A stretch of DNA of 64,000 nt from Podospora pseudoanserina (lineage: Eukaryota > Ascomycota > Sordariomycetes > Sordariales > Podosporaceae): assembly GCF_035222485.1 (NCBI RefSeq), contig NC_085922.1, positions 1,937,001 to 2,001,000 of the forward strand, read 5' to 3'. The notes below the pieces were generated by a model. It saw only the letters and a program-made list of their open reading frames with translations. It ran no database searches and was not told the DNA's origin. Below, one piece after another: positions 1 through 11,156 of the stretch (its first letter is position 1; each line of letters begins with the position of its first letter). The position numbers were made by a program, and so were the translations under genes.

Positions 1-373
1 CATCGAGCATCTCGAGCCGGCAGCTTTTCCATTCACCGGCACCACGACCTGCCTTCGCGAAGACGGCTTGCCCTCGGGGGGGGAGGGGGCATACGTGGCG
101 AGACCATCATACGAATACACACACACTATATAGGCGCAGGAATGGGTATAGGCCAGGCTGGAGACCTGGGACCGGAGCAAGGCCCGGTGAACAGAGGGAC
201 ATTTACGCCTTCAACCAACTGCCACCGCGACGACGCACAGGCTTGGGAGTGGTGATATATGTGGGCATATGGCCCTGGGAGTCGGACGACATCATGTAAA
301 TACAGTATAGCCACCACGGCCCTAACCTATCTTCAGATAGTATGTACGTGCCCGGCAACCAAGGCGGGCCAAT

Positions 374-409
<36 letters not shown>

Positions 410-575
410 GACAGTCTAGGGCGGTTCGATTCTCTTTCCAGCCCTTCAACAAGAGGCCCGAGACCTCACCATCACGATGGTCGAGGGCGCTGTTCCTCTA
501 TTTGAAGGCCTCTGAAATAATCAAGAGAGTTTAATAAAAATAGTAGAAAGCATTATAACTGTCTTTCACAGCCTT
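1..575. other. non-coding stretch with a dinucleotide repeat
   Basis: No open frame with recognisable protein character was seen on either strand. The only structured element is the AC microsatellite listed separately. Confidence 0.5.
377..406. repeat. (AC)15 microsatellite
   Basis: Fifteen uninterrupted AC units, read as GT on the other strand. It creates a spurious Met-Cys-Val-Cys-Val open frame on the minus strand. Such runs vary in length by slippage. Confidence 0.95.
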
Positions 576-1029
576 TCAGGAGAGTCGCACAAGGCCTTTT
601 AAGATGCTCGAGGGGCTCGTGGTTGATTGGTAAACGTTTTGGGTGTCATGGCCGATAGGATGGTAAAAAGGCTTGCGGAGAAGAGCCATGGAATCATGAT
701 AGAGGCTAATGAATTCGTGCTCGATGAGGTATTTTACTGGACATGAGGCGGGCGGCGGAAACACCGACTTCTTGTAGGCGCCCAGACTCCCATTTGCGGA
801 GTTCGTCGGGCGGGATTTCAGAGAGGCTCCAAATCTCCAATGTTGACGCTGCGACCCAGGAAGAGATTGGCGGCAAGCTCCGTAATGTTGCGGGGCCGAA
901 TGTATAACGATGGTACGATGTTCCGGAGCTCAGGACAACTTCTCCATGTTGTTCTTCTAGTAATTCAGTAAGATGTCGACGAGGTGGAAGAAAACCTACA
1001 CATATAAGGGACGTTGAGAAAACCATCAC
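576..1029 (-). pseudogene. possible coding relic, family not recognised
   Basis: Two overlapping minus-strand frames (706-1029, then 576-764) both read as ordinary protein rather than random translation, and the second looks like a continuation of the first after a change of frame. I could not assign a family. It could be a decayed exon pair, an unseen intron junction, or chance. The surroundings contain other decayed genes, which slightly favours decay. Confidence 0.25.
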
Positions 1030-1826
1030 GGCTTAAGTGTCGACCGGGAGTCCCTGGCCCCCACTCTGGCTCATGGAGGAAAGAATCACTCGGATGCTCT
1101 GGGGCAATAATGGTAAGGTAAGATCAGTTGGCCAGTTGGGTCACTTGCCGGCCATCAATAGGGTAAGTGCACTGGAGATTACGTAGACTCGGGAACGAAG
1201 CACAGGCTTAACCTTTCGCGCCCGCCTCGACAAACTGAGCGGCACACGGTTCAAAGATAGCCCCAAGAAGAACTGGGCAAGGGAGCCCACCAAGGAGCAC
1301 CGCGAAAATGGAAAGTATATATTTCTCGAGTCGAAACTGAGAGGAAGGTGTATGTAAGAATACGACTTGGATCCAGAGTAGGTAGGTTGGAGCTCAATTC
1401 AACAGGCTGGGTGGGGGTTAAGAGCGGCAGTCACGGGCGTCGGGGTGCTTTGAACAAGGAGAGAGCAAGAAATGTTCTTACCAGTTGAAGAGGGCTGTTG
1501 ACCTACGTTTCGAAGCGGCCTTCCTTGAAGATTGCCATCTAATACCTGTTGTTTACTTGATTTTCAGAGATATAAATGAAACCTCTTGACTAGCTATGTT
1601 TACATATTTTACAAAAACATTAATCTCGACTATCTCGCAGCAATCACGCAAAGTGCAGCACTAAGACAAATCATATCCGCGAGTACCCTCTGCTTATTTA
1701 TCTTCAGATGAATATCCTCTTACCTTCTCCCATCTCAGCATGGTTCGCTGACCTTGTGAACAATACCCAATTAGGCCCACCAGGTGATGATGATGATAGA
1801 GTTTATTTCCGCAGCCATTATATCAA
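1030..1826. other. intergenic, nothing recognised
   Basis: About 800 bases without a convincing frame on either strand. The last part is the upstream flank of the tRNA-Ala gene. Confidence 0.5.
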
Positions 1827-1911
1827 GGGCGTGTGGCGCAATTGGTAGCGCGTTCGCTTTGCAATAGCATAACCATGCGAAAGGTCTTGGGTTCGATTCC
1901 CAACTCGTCCA
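1827..1911 (+). tRNA. tRNA-Ala(TGC) with a 12-nt intron
   Basis: Acceptor strands GGGCGTG and CTCGTCC pair with the G3:U70 wobble that marks alanine tRNAs. D-arm, a T-arm with GGTTCGATTCC and an anticodon stem TTCGC/GCGAA are present. The anticodon TGC lies at 1860-1862. The intron (1864-1875) sits directly after position 37, the canonical site for the tRNA splicing endonuclease. A T-run starts at 1912 and is a plausible Pol III terminator. Confidence 0.95.
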
Positions 1912-2164
1912 TTTTTAGGATTTTGCTAGCCTGCAAACTGCTAATGTTTTTAGCACAAGCTTTTGTTTGCCCTGGATTCAGATGACACAAACAACCTCAG
2001 CAAGTTCTCTGTATTAGTGAGCCACCTCTCTATTTTATGTAGTGATCAAGCTATTTTGTCCCATCCTCTCCCGACATAAGAAAGATGATTCAAACAAGAT
2101 CAATAAAGCCTCCTCTCGCTCCATCTCATATCTCTACAAAATGCCGTGTCATCCCCTGGCGCAA

Positions 2165-4545
2165 CTAGATTTCAGGCAATAGCACACGATCTCGAAATGG
2201 CTGATAACACCGGTAAATTCCTACCTTGCGGTATTCACCCCGTTGTCGGCCCGTTTGTTGTAGAATCAACCCAACGAGAAAGTTGCAGCCTTGTTCAAGC
2301 ATTTCAGGATAATATCCATGAGCAGGTAATGAATCAGGCCATTCGGTCTCTTTGAGCTCCAAGAGAAATATGGGATCTGATGGTGGGATTTCCTTAGTCC
2401 ATTCAACGTCCAAACCACAGCCTAAGATGCATGACGGGTTATGATCGAGTCTATTTATCATTGCCCAAGGATTTTTCTCCAGCACCTCGTTTTGATTGTG
2501 TGAGTCGGACAATAACGATTCAATGGCCTCAATCTCAGGTTCACGTTCAGATTCCTGACGAGTTTCAAGCCGATGCCGTGGTGTCCTGCCTTCGCTGTTT
2601 GGTGCCGCATAATCACTAACCACAAAGTAGCCTTGACAAGCAAATACAGATTCGCAGCGTAGCCGCACATTGATATTGGTTGACGGCTCCTGAACATCTT
2701 CACAGCCAGGGGGTTGACAGTGATATCATGAAGGTCGGCGCAAGATACGGTGTTGAAACTGTCCAAAATATCAGTGGACCAGTCATCCAATCCGCCCGTC
2801 GACCGACCGACATATGTTAAATACTGATAAGTTAAAGGTGCTGAAAGAGACGCTCAGGACCATCTTGGTGCTGTGGGTGGGTTGATTCGTCCTTGACACC
2901 TCGACTTGGGGTGCTGGTTCGGCGGTTCTGTTTCAGGTTCATTCTCGCAAGCTCCAAACTAAGTCATTAATGAAATTCTCTTTCCACAAACCGGTGAGGA
3001 ATTGATCATTTGTAGTACTGACGATATGTTTCGCTAGCCCGGAGATAGCGATGAGTCGATCCTTGTCGAAACATAGGCTTGCCTGAGAAACCTCTGACGC
3101 TGGGCCCTGATCGCATTCCCAGTACACTCCGTCATTCGTAAAATGCAGAGTACGACTAGATAGTTATCTTTCATGGACAATCCATGCTCTTCCAGCAAGC
3201 TTGTTTCTAATGTGCCGTCTGTGTTGTCCGAATTTCTCAACTCGACAAATGTTTAGAAGATGGCGCCCATCGCTTGACATTGTTTGACAGCGCCAGCGTG
3301 GGGAGCGCTCGAAAACTTCTGTCATGAGCGCCGACTCTCGGGTCCAGTCAGATGTGCTATCTTGGAAAATACACAATGAATCGACCCAAAGATATTCAAT
3401 CCCAAAGTAATGGGTGATTTCTATGGCATCCCGATATGTCTTTGACAAGGCTTCCGGCGGAGCCTGCTGGCGGAAGCTGTCGAATGTATCGGTAGTCAGG
3501 GCGAGGACTCTCAGGTCGCCCCAGTAATGACTATGCGTTGCATATCTAGCATTTGGACGGCCCTCGTCCATCAAACGCAAACGCACCGAATCGCGGGAAA
3601 CTTCGGACACTCATATAGGCAAAAGGGTGTTGCTGAAGGAGGCTCTCCGCAAGTGTGACCTGTGGCGTGTTTCAAGCCAAAATTTACTCAAGTGTAAGCG
3701 TCTCTAGTGCTTGGCGAACAGATTCGGGAGTCATATTCTGGCGCTACATATTAGAATCAGTCATGGCTACTTTCCAGAGCCCAAGATTTATCATACCTCG
3801 ATAGTCTGTCAACATGGCTTTAACTGTGCACTGAATATATCTTGTGAAATTAACATCTTCCATCGGGTGGTGGTCTTGTGCGCCGGTGCGAGTGGGTGTA
3901 TCCATCATTGAATCGCGGGTTTCTTCGACGCTATGTTGTTTTGCCAACTCAACGTCGCCAGATGTGTAAGGAATCTCAAGAGTAAGAACTACTTCGCTGC
4001 CTCCAGTCGACAGTAAATACCACCCATGGACGCGCTCAGGAATCGTGCCAGGTACATCTGATGTGTGGCTCTCAAGGCCATGCCTTGAGAACTGAAAATA
4101 GATGTCGCACCCTGCAGCAGATTAGGCCAGAAGCTCCGAAAATGTGTTGTATTGAGAGCCTCTACGTTTAACAAACTGCCCCCCGGGGGGAATTTTGAGG
4201 GCCGGGATCGAAACAGCGGCCACAGTCGTCCACCATAAACTTGCACTTCTCGCAAACCGTCGCTAGAGGCCTATACCATGGCGGGTCAATTGTATGTGCA
4301 GGCGTGGAATCTGAATTCGATAGAGAGTGGGAACCGGCGGTGTTCGTAGAATCGGTAGACTTGTACGCGCTCATCGTCCTGAAAATAGTCAAGTTCGTCG
4401 TTGCCGGGGGGAGGGGCGTAGCACACTGCGATGATTTCGAATCGTCTGCAGTTTGATACCCAACGCTCAAGGCAAGTTGAGGACAGTGCAGTGTCAAGAA
4501 GAAAGACTCCCTCCCCAAATTATTCGACACAGGACTGCGACACAA
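2165..4545 (-). pseudogene. decayed HET-domain (heterokaryon incompatibility) gene
   Basis: Reading from 4545 downwards, fragments in changing frames give the usual HET protein order: an N-terminal Cys-containing segment (CEKCKFM, near 4300), the HET core (YATHSHYWGD, then YLWVDSLCIFQDS, around 3400-3550), the AWIVHER stretch that matches the family's RGWxLQER box (near 3180), VYWECD (near 3120), and the C-terminal LVGLILQQTG motif (near 2260). Intact family members keep these in one frame apart from short introns. Here they are separated by several in-frame stops and frame changes, so no full protein can be made. Some stops fit C-to-T change of CAA or CGA codons, as left by repeat-induced point mutation, but this is inference. 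HET proteins trigger cell death on contact between incompatible strains, and such genes often decay. Confidence 0.8.
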
Positions 4546-5011
4546 ATCACATGCTCAAGCAGGGTTTTGGAACCTTTCATAACTCAAAAACGAACCATAT
4601 TATTGCTCTCATCAAACACAGAGTGGGGACTCATGTTGTCATCTTCCACAAGTGAAACCGTCACTCATCAAAATCACATCACAATCTCAAATTAAAAGCC
4701 ATCGAAATATAAGCCGGCAAAGACATCAGATTCAAAAAACAGATGAGAAACTGCAAAACCCGCTAGCTAAACTAGATACATCGCTTCGCTCAAATGCAAA
4801 AAAAGACCGTACATGTTTCCACCCCTCTCTTCCCCTGCCAGGCCTGAAAAGCGAGAGAAAGAGTGAGATGAAAAACAGAAAGTATTTCATACAACCCAGC
4901 ACCAGCAATCCTTCCAGGTTTGCCATCCCGAAGACAGTCCTCCAGAACCCATTGCTGTTGTTGCCTTCAGGCGTCCAAATCTGACTGCAGCAGATTATAC
5001 CATGACCGCAT
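4546..5011. other. intergenic, nothing recognised
   Basis: Flank between the decayed HET gene and the 3' end of the hydrophobin gene. It probably holds the hydrophobin 3' UTR; no frame is convincing. Confidence 0.45.
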
Positions 5012-5395
5012 TTACAAGATGCCGCAGGTGAGAACGTTGAGGGTGATGGAGCCCTAATGAGTAATTATTAGTGATTTATATGTTAAGAGAGTTCCAGGGA
5101 GGAATCTTACAGAGGCAGGAGCGTCAACGTTGCAGCACTTGACAACACCGGAGCAGGTACCGCCAACGACGCCGAGGACGCAGCTAAGGAAGCCGATCGG
5201 GATGCCGAGGATGGGGGCGGGGTTGCAGCAGAAGGGCTTCTCGTTGTTAACGGAGCACTGGTTGACGGGGGTGCCACTGTCGTCACCGCCGCCAGTGCGG
5301 GCAACGACAACATTATTGTTGGCGACGTCAGCTGCGGGGAGAGCAGCGGCGGTCATGGCGACGGTGAGGATGGTGATGAGGCTGGAGAACTGCAT
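5012..5395 (-). CDS. hydrophobin, secreted surface protein
   Basis: Two exons, 5395-5111 and 5053-5012, joined over a 57-nt intron (5054-5110) with a GTAAGA donor, a CTAAT-type branch site and a TAG acceptor; 108 residues. The N-terminus (MQFSSLITILTVAM) is a signal peptide. The mature part shows the eight-cysteine hydrophobin pattern: one Cys, a CC pair (PFCCNP), a Cys after 14 residues, a Cys after 8 more, a second CC pair (VKCCNVD) and a last Cys in exon 2 (NVLTCGIL). Hydrophobins are secreted and self-assemble at air-water interfaces on aerial hyphae and spores. Spacings are short and do not settle class I or II. An in-frame ATG 12 codons upstream (5431) exists, but the signal peptide fits the 5395 start better. 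A TATA box lies about 140 bases upstream. Confidence 0.92.
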
Positions 5396-5534
5396 TTTGG
5401 CGGTGGAAGAGTTGGTTGTTTTGAAAAGCAAGAAAGTGTTCGATTGTTTGGAAGGCTGAGTTGGAACTGCTGGAGTAACTGTTGATGTTGATGATGAGAG
5501 CAGTTTAATGTCTGATAAAGGGAGAAGAAGGGAG

Positions 5535-5542
5535 TTTATATA
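5535..5542 (-). promoter_or_regulatory. TATA box of the hydrophobin gene
   Basis: TATATAAA on the minus strand, 140-147 bases before the hydrophobin start codon. A strong TATA element suits a highly expressed, stage-regulated gene. The transcription start is not known. Confidence 0.5.
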
Positions 5543-7981
5543 GAAATTTAGAGAGTACGCTTTCAGTCATATCAGCCATGAAAGTCATCCTTATTCAAAA
5601 TTGTGCCTCTCATCCAACCTGTCATCCCGGCCTTCTGCTTGCATTCGGACGGCTTCCTTGATTTTGATTGCGGGCTTCACCTAGATCAACATTGCATTTT
5701 CCTATTTTGAATCTGCAAAATAGCCTCAAGAGTGCTATACCTTGTCGTGTGGTGAAACCAAGGAGGCGAAGAGTTGGAGTACTGCTTGGCAAACCTTCAG
5801 GAAGCAAAAGTGTCACAGCATCTACGACGCCTACAAGAGCCCCAAGCCTGCTGCGACCCTACGACAACCAGTCAATGCTACGATGTCCCGTTTCCATGCA
5901 TGATGACGATCATTGACAGGTTCAGCTCGCCAAAAGCCGTAATATCATGATGTAGAACGTGAAGCCGGAGCATACGTCAGTATGTCCGGCGCTTTCTGCT
6001 CGAGCTAACTGTCAACAAGAGAAACTCAAAGCTATGCATCATACTGCATCTACCAACATATCTCTCCCATTGTCAGTAATAATGTGGCGCGTATGAAGAC
6101 TCGGTCCGAACGCCAGCGCTGTAAGGGAAATGAGGCCAAGGTGGTTTGGCCGAACATCGGAAGAGTGAGCAATGAAAGCCATTGGACTGTACTCCTTCTA
6201 ATTCTTCATGTACCTACCTAGGAGCAGCCTCGTGAATAACTGTCGAGGCACTTGTGTAATCCGATCTCTGCTATGTGAAGAAGATCCGTACAGCTACAGG
6301 CTAAAGATGATTGGAAGAACAATAGAGACACAAAGGGGAGATGGTGTCGTGGGAAAAGGGGTCAAAAATGCGGCCAAGGAGGTTCACGATCATGTACTAG
6401 TGTCGTGTTGTGTAGCATGAAGCAACATGATCTGATCTTGACGGTGAGCTATTGGCAGCAGAAGGTGGTGTCGAGGAGACGGCAGGCGACGGCAACTCCC
6501 CGAGGGGATGCAGGAGCATTGGAGTGGACCGACCAACCATAGGCACAGCTACGAAAAGCTTTCCACGGTCAGTCCACCCGCAAATTGGTCGGCTGCCAAT
6601 AGAACCACACCCCAGCACACCGGAAAATGCGGGGGACAAGGGAGTGCTGCATCGTGCGGACTATTTCGAGAGTGATGTATGTGTTGACTGTAAAACAAAT
6701 CTCCATGCCACGTAACTGAGACAGTGTGCACCGTTTTCTGTCTTTCGAAATGCATCACCTGCATCCAAAGTACTGGCTGGTCCCCTAAATCAAGGTTGAA
6801 CGGCCAAGTTGTTGCGGGAAGTCGGTCATTTGTTCACAATAATCAAAGCAGTGCTCCTCAGCTCTCCACAAAATCAGCTTGTTTCTGTTGAGCTTCTCCC
6901 TTGTCTGGAGGACTCAGCTATGCCCGGCCCGGAGCGCTTGCCCCGAGAAAGGCCTGTGGTGATGTCATCAGGTGGACTTGCCGGCCCAGAGAAAAGTCAA
7001 TGAAGTGCACGACAGAAGTCCCTGCCTAGGCCAGATGGTTGGGTCGAAGCAACGAAACCCGAAATGCAAAACCAAGGCTCCTGTTCCGATGGTGTACTAC
7101 CCGACCTCATAGCGAGTTGCCGCCTGAAACCATTAAGTGTCATATTTCGAGACTGTCAGTAATAACCTAGCAAGAACAGAAAACAGCGGGTGGGCGTTTC
7201 TCTATGACACTGTCAGTATCACAGCGGCTGAACAAACTGACAGCTCAGATCATGAGAACATGGACTACACGAGACCACCCAAAACACTTTGTTCACCGCC
7301 ACTACTTTCCAACTGAGTACGACGGCTTTGGAGGCTCGCTTCAGAGCTGAAAACTCAGAAATGACAACACACATTCAACCACGGCTCGAATCCTATTGAC
7401 TGGCCTTGACCAAGCCCGAGCGTTTGCATTACCCGGGCCATTGCAACATCGGCAACCGAAAAGTTGTCATTGCTCGCTGTCATGCAACACAGCTGTTCAT
7501 TCTCCGCAGATTGCGCCTCACAATAACAGGATGTTGGCAGATGCAGATGCTGCAGTCTGCAGCAGCCGCCTTGTTGCTTCTCTTAATCATCCTCCTTGCT
7601 CGCCAACTTTTTCTATTCTCTGACCGTGCCGATCCTTTCTCTATCCAGCATGATCGACACTCATACACGCTCGTCTTCCCCTTGCTCCAGCCTTAAGCTT
7701 ATCTCAACCTTCACTACCTTGCAGAAAAGGCCAAGCCGGGCAATAAGCGGGAAGGATTTGACTGCGAGAAGCGGACTGGGAGTCGCGGGTAGTTCCGTTT
7801 TGGCTGACGTTGATGTTGTGGACATCGAATCATGACAATTGGCAGGTTTGGCTTCTAGCTCTTTCGATTAACCGTCAGGCCACACCTTCATGATGTCTAC
7901 TGACGCAAAGGTGCCCCAATGCAGCCAGCCCCGAGACCGCTCACCACATGATGCCAACTGTCGTTCGGTCTCCCGTCCTTC
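5543..7981. other. long intergenic region, nothing recognised
   Basis: About 2.4 kb with only short frames on both strands and no protein character I can support. The right-hand part flanks the relic listed next. Confidence 0.45.
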
Positions 7982-8512
7982 TCACGCCTCGTTCACTACT
8001 ACTGTCCATGACAGACCGACAGTTGAAAATACTCCGGGCAGATCGACAAGCTGCAGCTTGATCCTCTCTCGAATCTCGATATGGTAACCACCCATGATAC
8101 GGAACGTGTCCCAACGTTTGATTTCTGTGGGCACCCACACCTGGTTCGAGATGATGTCTGAGACCTTGGAACTTCGCAGGTGGAACAGTTGATCATTACC
8201 ATTCTTGGGATAGCTGCTGTCGAAGTTCTGGCTCAACGATACAGCAAGGAACTCGACACACTTGGACTGGGGCTCTATCAAGGTTAATGGCAGCAACAAA
8301 TTTGAAGGAAGCATTGAGGCGTTCCGGCATTTACACCAGGTTTATCCGAGGCCTGCTCCGATCATGATGGAGTCAAATTCTGGGGGTCAACCGGATACCC
8401 CCCTCAAGACTAGTTTTTGGGTTGTGGCAATGTTCTCCTGGCTTTCTCCAAATGCATCAAACCACCAGAGAGACGGGTGGATTCCCATGGAAAAGCCTAT
8501 GTTAGGAACTTA
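7982..8512 (-). pseudogene. decayed coding relic of unknown family
   Basis: One minus-strand frame keeps protein-like sequence for about 175 codons (examples: GIHPSLWWFDAFGES near 8470, RWDTFRIMGGYHIEIRE near 8090), interrupted by a few in-frame stops of the TGG-to-TGA kind in its upstream half. The last 110 codons are open to a stop at 7982. The family is not recognised, and the 5' part cannot be followed upstream of about 8512. Chance is possible but the composition argues for an old gene. Confidence 0.4.
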
Positions 8513-8880
8513 GGATTGTTGATATGGACACATGATCACGGATCTCAGCAGCCACGAAGCTCTCGATCATGGAGCAGAAGATAATCACAGGTGACAGGCT
8601 GTTCATGTATCAGACATTGACGCCAGCTATTGCGTCTTGAATCTCAGCCGGATTAGATCCATGCTCTCGATGACTGCATCTTCAAAACACATTCATCTAG
8701 AGCTGCGCATTTCGAGTCCTCAACTTGTCAACTGTTGGAAGACTTGAGGTAGGTGGAGCCAAGTCACGATTCAAGCTTGCGGAGCGAAGGAGGCCTCAAC
8801 ACGACAAAAGGTAAGCATATCCTTGGGACTACTTGTACACTCTCACCATAACATTTTTCTAACATCACAGCATAGGTCAA
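8513..8880. other. intergenic, upstream of tRNA-Gln
   Basis: No frame or structure recognised. Confidence 0.4.
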
Positions 8881-8965
8881 GGTTCTATAGTGTAGCGGTT
8901 AGCACTTCGGATTCTGAGTTACCAGAGCCATTCCGGCAACCCCGGTTCGAGTCCGGGTAGGACCT
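8881..8965 (+). tRNA. tRNA-Gln(CTG) with a 13-nt intron
   Basis: Acceptor arms GGTTCTA/TAGGACC, T-arm CCCGG-TTCGAGT-CCGGG and anticodon stem TCGGA/TCCGG close a complete cloverleaf. The anticodon CTG is at 8914-8916. The intron 8918-8930 follows position 37. The gene lies 270 bases before the tRNA-Lys gene on the same strand. Confidence 0.95.
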
Positions 8966-9235
8966 CAGCAACAACACTTTCTTTTACCAATTATGCCTTA
9001 AACCCGTTAATAACGGTGGGCACTGATTCTTTTTCTCTCCTCCACAAGCCACAGAGAAAACCGCAAATCCTCTCAGCCCTAAAAGCCGTTGGCTCCACCT
9101 CCTTTCGTTCAACCCCTGAACCTTGCTTTTAAGCTTCGCACACAAGGACCACCCACGAGAAGCTCAGATACATGCTTCAAAAGCAAAACTTCCGCCCAGC
9201 AGATCTCAATGTATACGGCTCAGGCGATGCATGTC

Positions 9236-9325
9236 GCCCGGCTAGCTCAATCGGTAGAGCGTGAGACTCTTAAGGAGTTCCTCCGTCAAATCTCAAGGTT
9301 GTGGGTTCGACCCCCACGTCGGGCT
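9236..9325 (+). tRNA. tRNA-Lys(CTT) with a 17-nt intron
   Basis: Acceptor GCCCGGC/GTCGGGC, D-arm GCTCAATCGGTAGAGC, anticodon stem TGAGA/TCTCA and T-arm GTGGG-TTCGACC-CCCAC. The anticodon CTT is at 9269-9271 and the intron 9273-9289 is in the canonical place. A plus-strand open frame runs across the gene but is incidental. Confidence 0.95.
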
Positions 9326-10464
9326 CAATTCCCGGCATCGAATGTGCCATATTTTTGCTTATTTCGTCTTTTTCTTTATTTGTACAGCATATGTTTGGTA
9401 ATTGGCAGTCAGATCTCTGGATCTACAGGAGAATGATATCCACATGGAAGTTGACAAGTGTTTCTCCACACCTTATTTGACTAGGATTGATATTGCTCGT
9501 TGCTGACAGCGCAGGCTCGAGATTGTATCTATTGCATATCTCACACCATTGGAAACCCCCAATATATTTCCTGTTGCTGCGGACGTTTGTGGTGCCCGGT
9601 CTCGGTAAGCCGATATTTGGTCTGGTATGACTCGAGATAACTTAGGCTGTCTAGTATTCTTCATGATGTGTGCTAATCTGGGATCTCAGGGTCCAGGGGT
9701 CTTCTCAGGTAACATTGGAGGCTGGTGGAGGTTGCACTGCATCAGATATGTCTCGGCTGTTGGCAGTTTTGATCGTATACCGTGTATTGTGTTGTCCATT
9801 CGGTGAAAAGTGGGCGTTTTCCCATTGGTGTCAGGTGTCACGGAGGCTTCTGTTATGAAACATTGATGCTCAATATTTCGGGAGGGGCTTCGACCCTGGA
9901 CTGTGAATGTCTTCTGGCACATGGAAATAGAGAGATGGTTAGCCATAACCCCATGGGTGAATTGAACAATATATGGGTGACATTGAGAGATGTGCTAGTG
10001 CAATTGAGGTGCTAGGTGATTGATGGTTGAGTTGACCGTGACTGAATCCAAGTCATATATATAGATGAATTCTCATGATGAACTCTGCAGCATGAAGAAT
10101 GCAAAGAAACGTGAGCTCTGTTAAGGGCTTTTATCACTGTGCTGGGATCAGTTTGGGCTTGCGGTCAGGGATGAAAAACTTTGAGAGCTTCCGACAAATA
10201 AAATAAAAGTTAACCTGCGGGCCAGGCCGGTGGTGATTCACAATAGCCATCAGACTCATCAGTTGTTGAGAGATAGCCGTTTACGCCATCTGCTCCTGCT
10301 TTTTCCAGTTGAGAACACTCAGACGACCATGTTTCAGTTGCGCCTTCATTTAGCCACACCGAAGATTACCACAACCACATAAAAGTTCAGAAACTTCACA
10401 GAATTTGTTGGCAGCTATCATGAAAAGCCTCAAATCCACTCACAATCTCAACCGGTAAACTCAA
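9326..10464. other. intergenic between tRNA genes
   Basis: About 1.1 kb without a supported gene. Overlapping short frames on both strands between 9670 and 10015 show no family signal. Confidence 0.45.
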
Positions 10465-10536
10465 GCCCGCATGGCTCAGTGGTAGAGCGCATCACTAGTA
10501 ATGATGAGGTCGTCAGTTCGATTCTGGCTGTGGGCA
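10465..10536 (+). tRNA. tRNA-Thr(AGT), intronless
   Basis: A compact 72-nt cloverleaf: acceptor GCCCGCA/TGTGGGC, anticodon stem CATCA/TGATG around loop CTAGTAA, T-loop TTCGATT. The anticodon AGT (read as IGT after A34 deamination) assigns threonine. It is the only one of the five tRNA genes here without an intron. Confidence 0.95.
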
Positions 10537-11156
10537 GTCAAATTTATCTTTCGCGGTTTCATTTCGCTATTTTTGTCTCCCGTAGCATTGTTTCCCCATT
10601 TCTTTGCAAAATCCCAATTCCCAAAACATCAGGCCACATTTTGGTTTCCGGCCCCAGTTGAGCGCTTGTCGCGGGGCGCACAGTTGACCCAAATCTGCGG
10701 GACCCCTCCCCCGATTGATAAGTGTGGCTTGCCAAGGATCCACTAATTCTGGCCCGAATTGGCATCGCTGGCGCGGGGAGCTTGGACCTCTCTGAATGTG
10801 GATATCCACCCACCTCACCTGGACCTCACAACCCAACCACAACTCCACAGTGGCTCCTTTTTTTTCTGGAGTGCTTTTTGGGGCTGGTCCTTTTTTGAAT
10901 CTGTGCTGGTTCCATTTCACTTTGGCAAAGAGTCAAATAAGAAGTCAGATGAGTGGCGCATCGACGGGCACCACCAGGGACCACCGCAATAACTAAGCAG
11001 AGAGCGGCGCTAAAAACTGCAGGTGTTTGAACGTCTCTCCTCTCTTCCATTTTCATCACTCTCATACGATCACCTCAGCTATCAACACCTCTTTCTTCAA
11101 AGTGCAGGAGATACCTCATCATCATCAGCCAGAATACGATAAAAGAGAGCAGCAAA
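10537..11156. other. intergenic and 5' region of the acetyltransferase-like gene
   Basis: Holds the downstream flank of tRNA-Thr and the likely promoter and pyrimidine-rich 5' UTR (around 11030-11080) of the next gene. No TATA box stands out. Confidence 0.4.

Noticed and set aside
423-433. GGTTCGATTCT resembling a tRNA B box
   Set aside because: No acceptor stem, D-arm or anticodon stem around it; adjacent sequence is the AC repeat.
9089-9436. 115-codon plus-strand frame
   Set aside because: It runs through the tRNA-Lys gene, so it cannot be taken as a protein gene.
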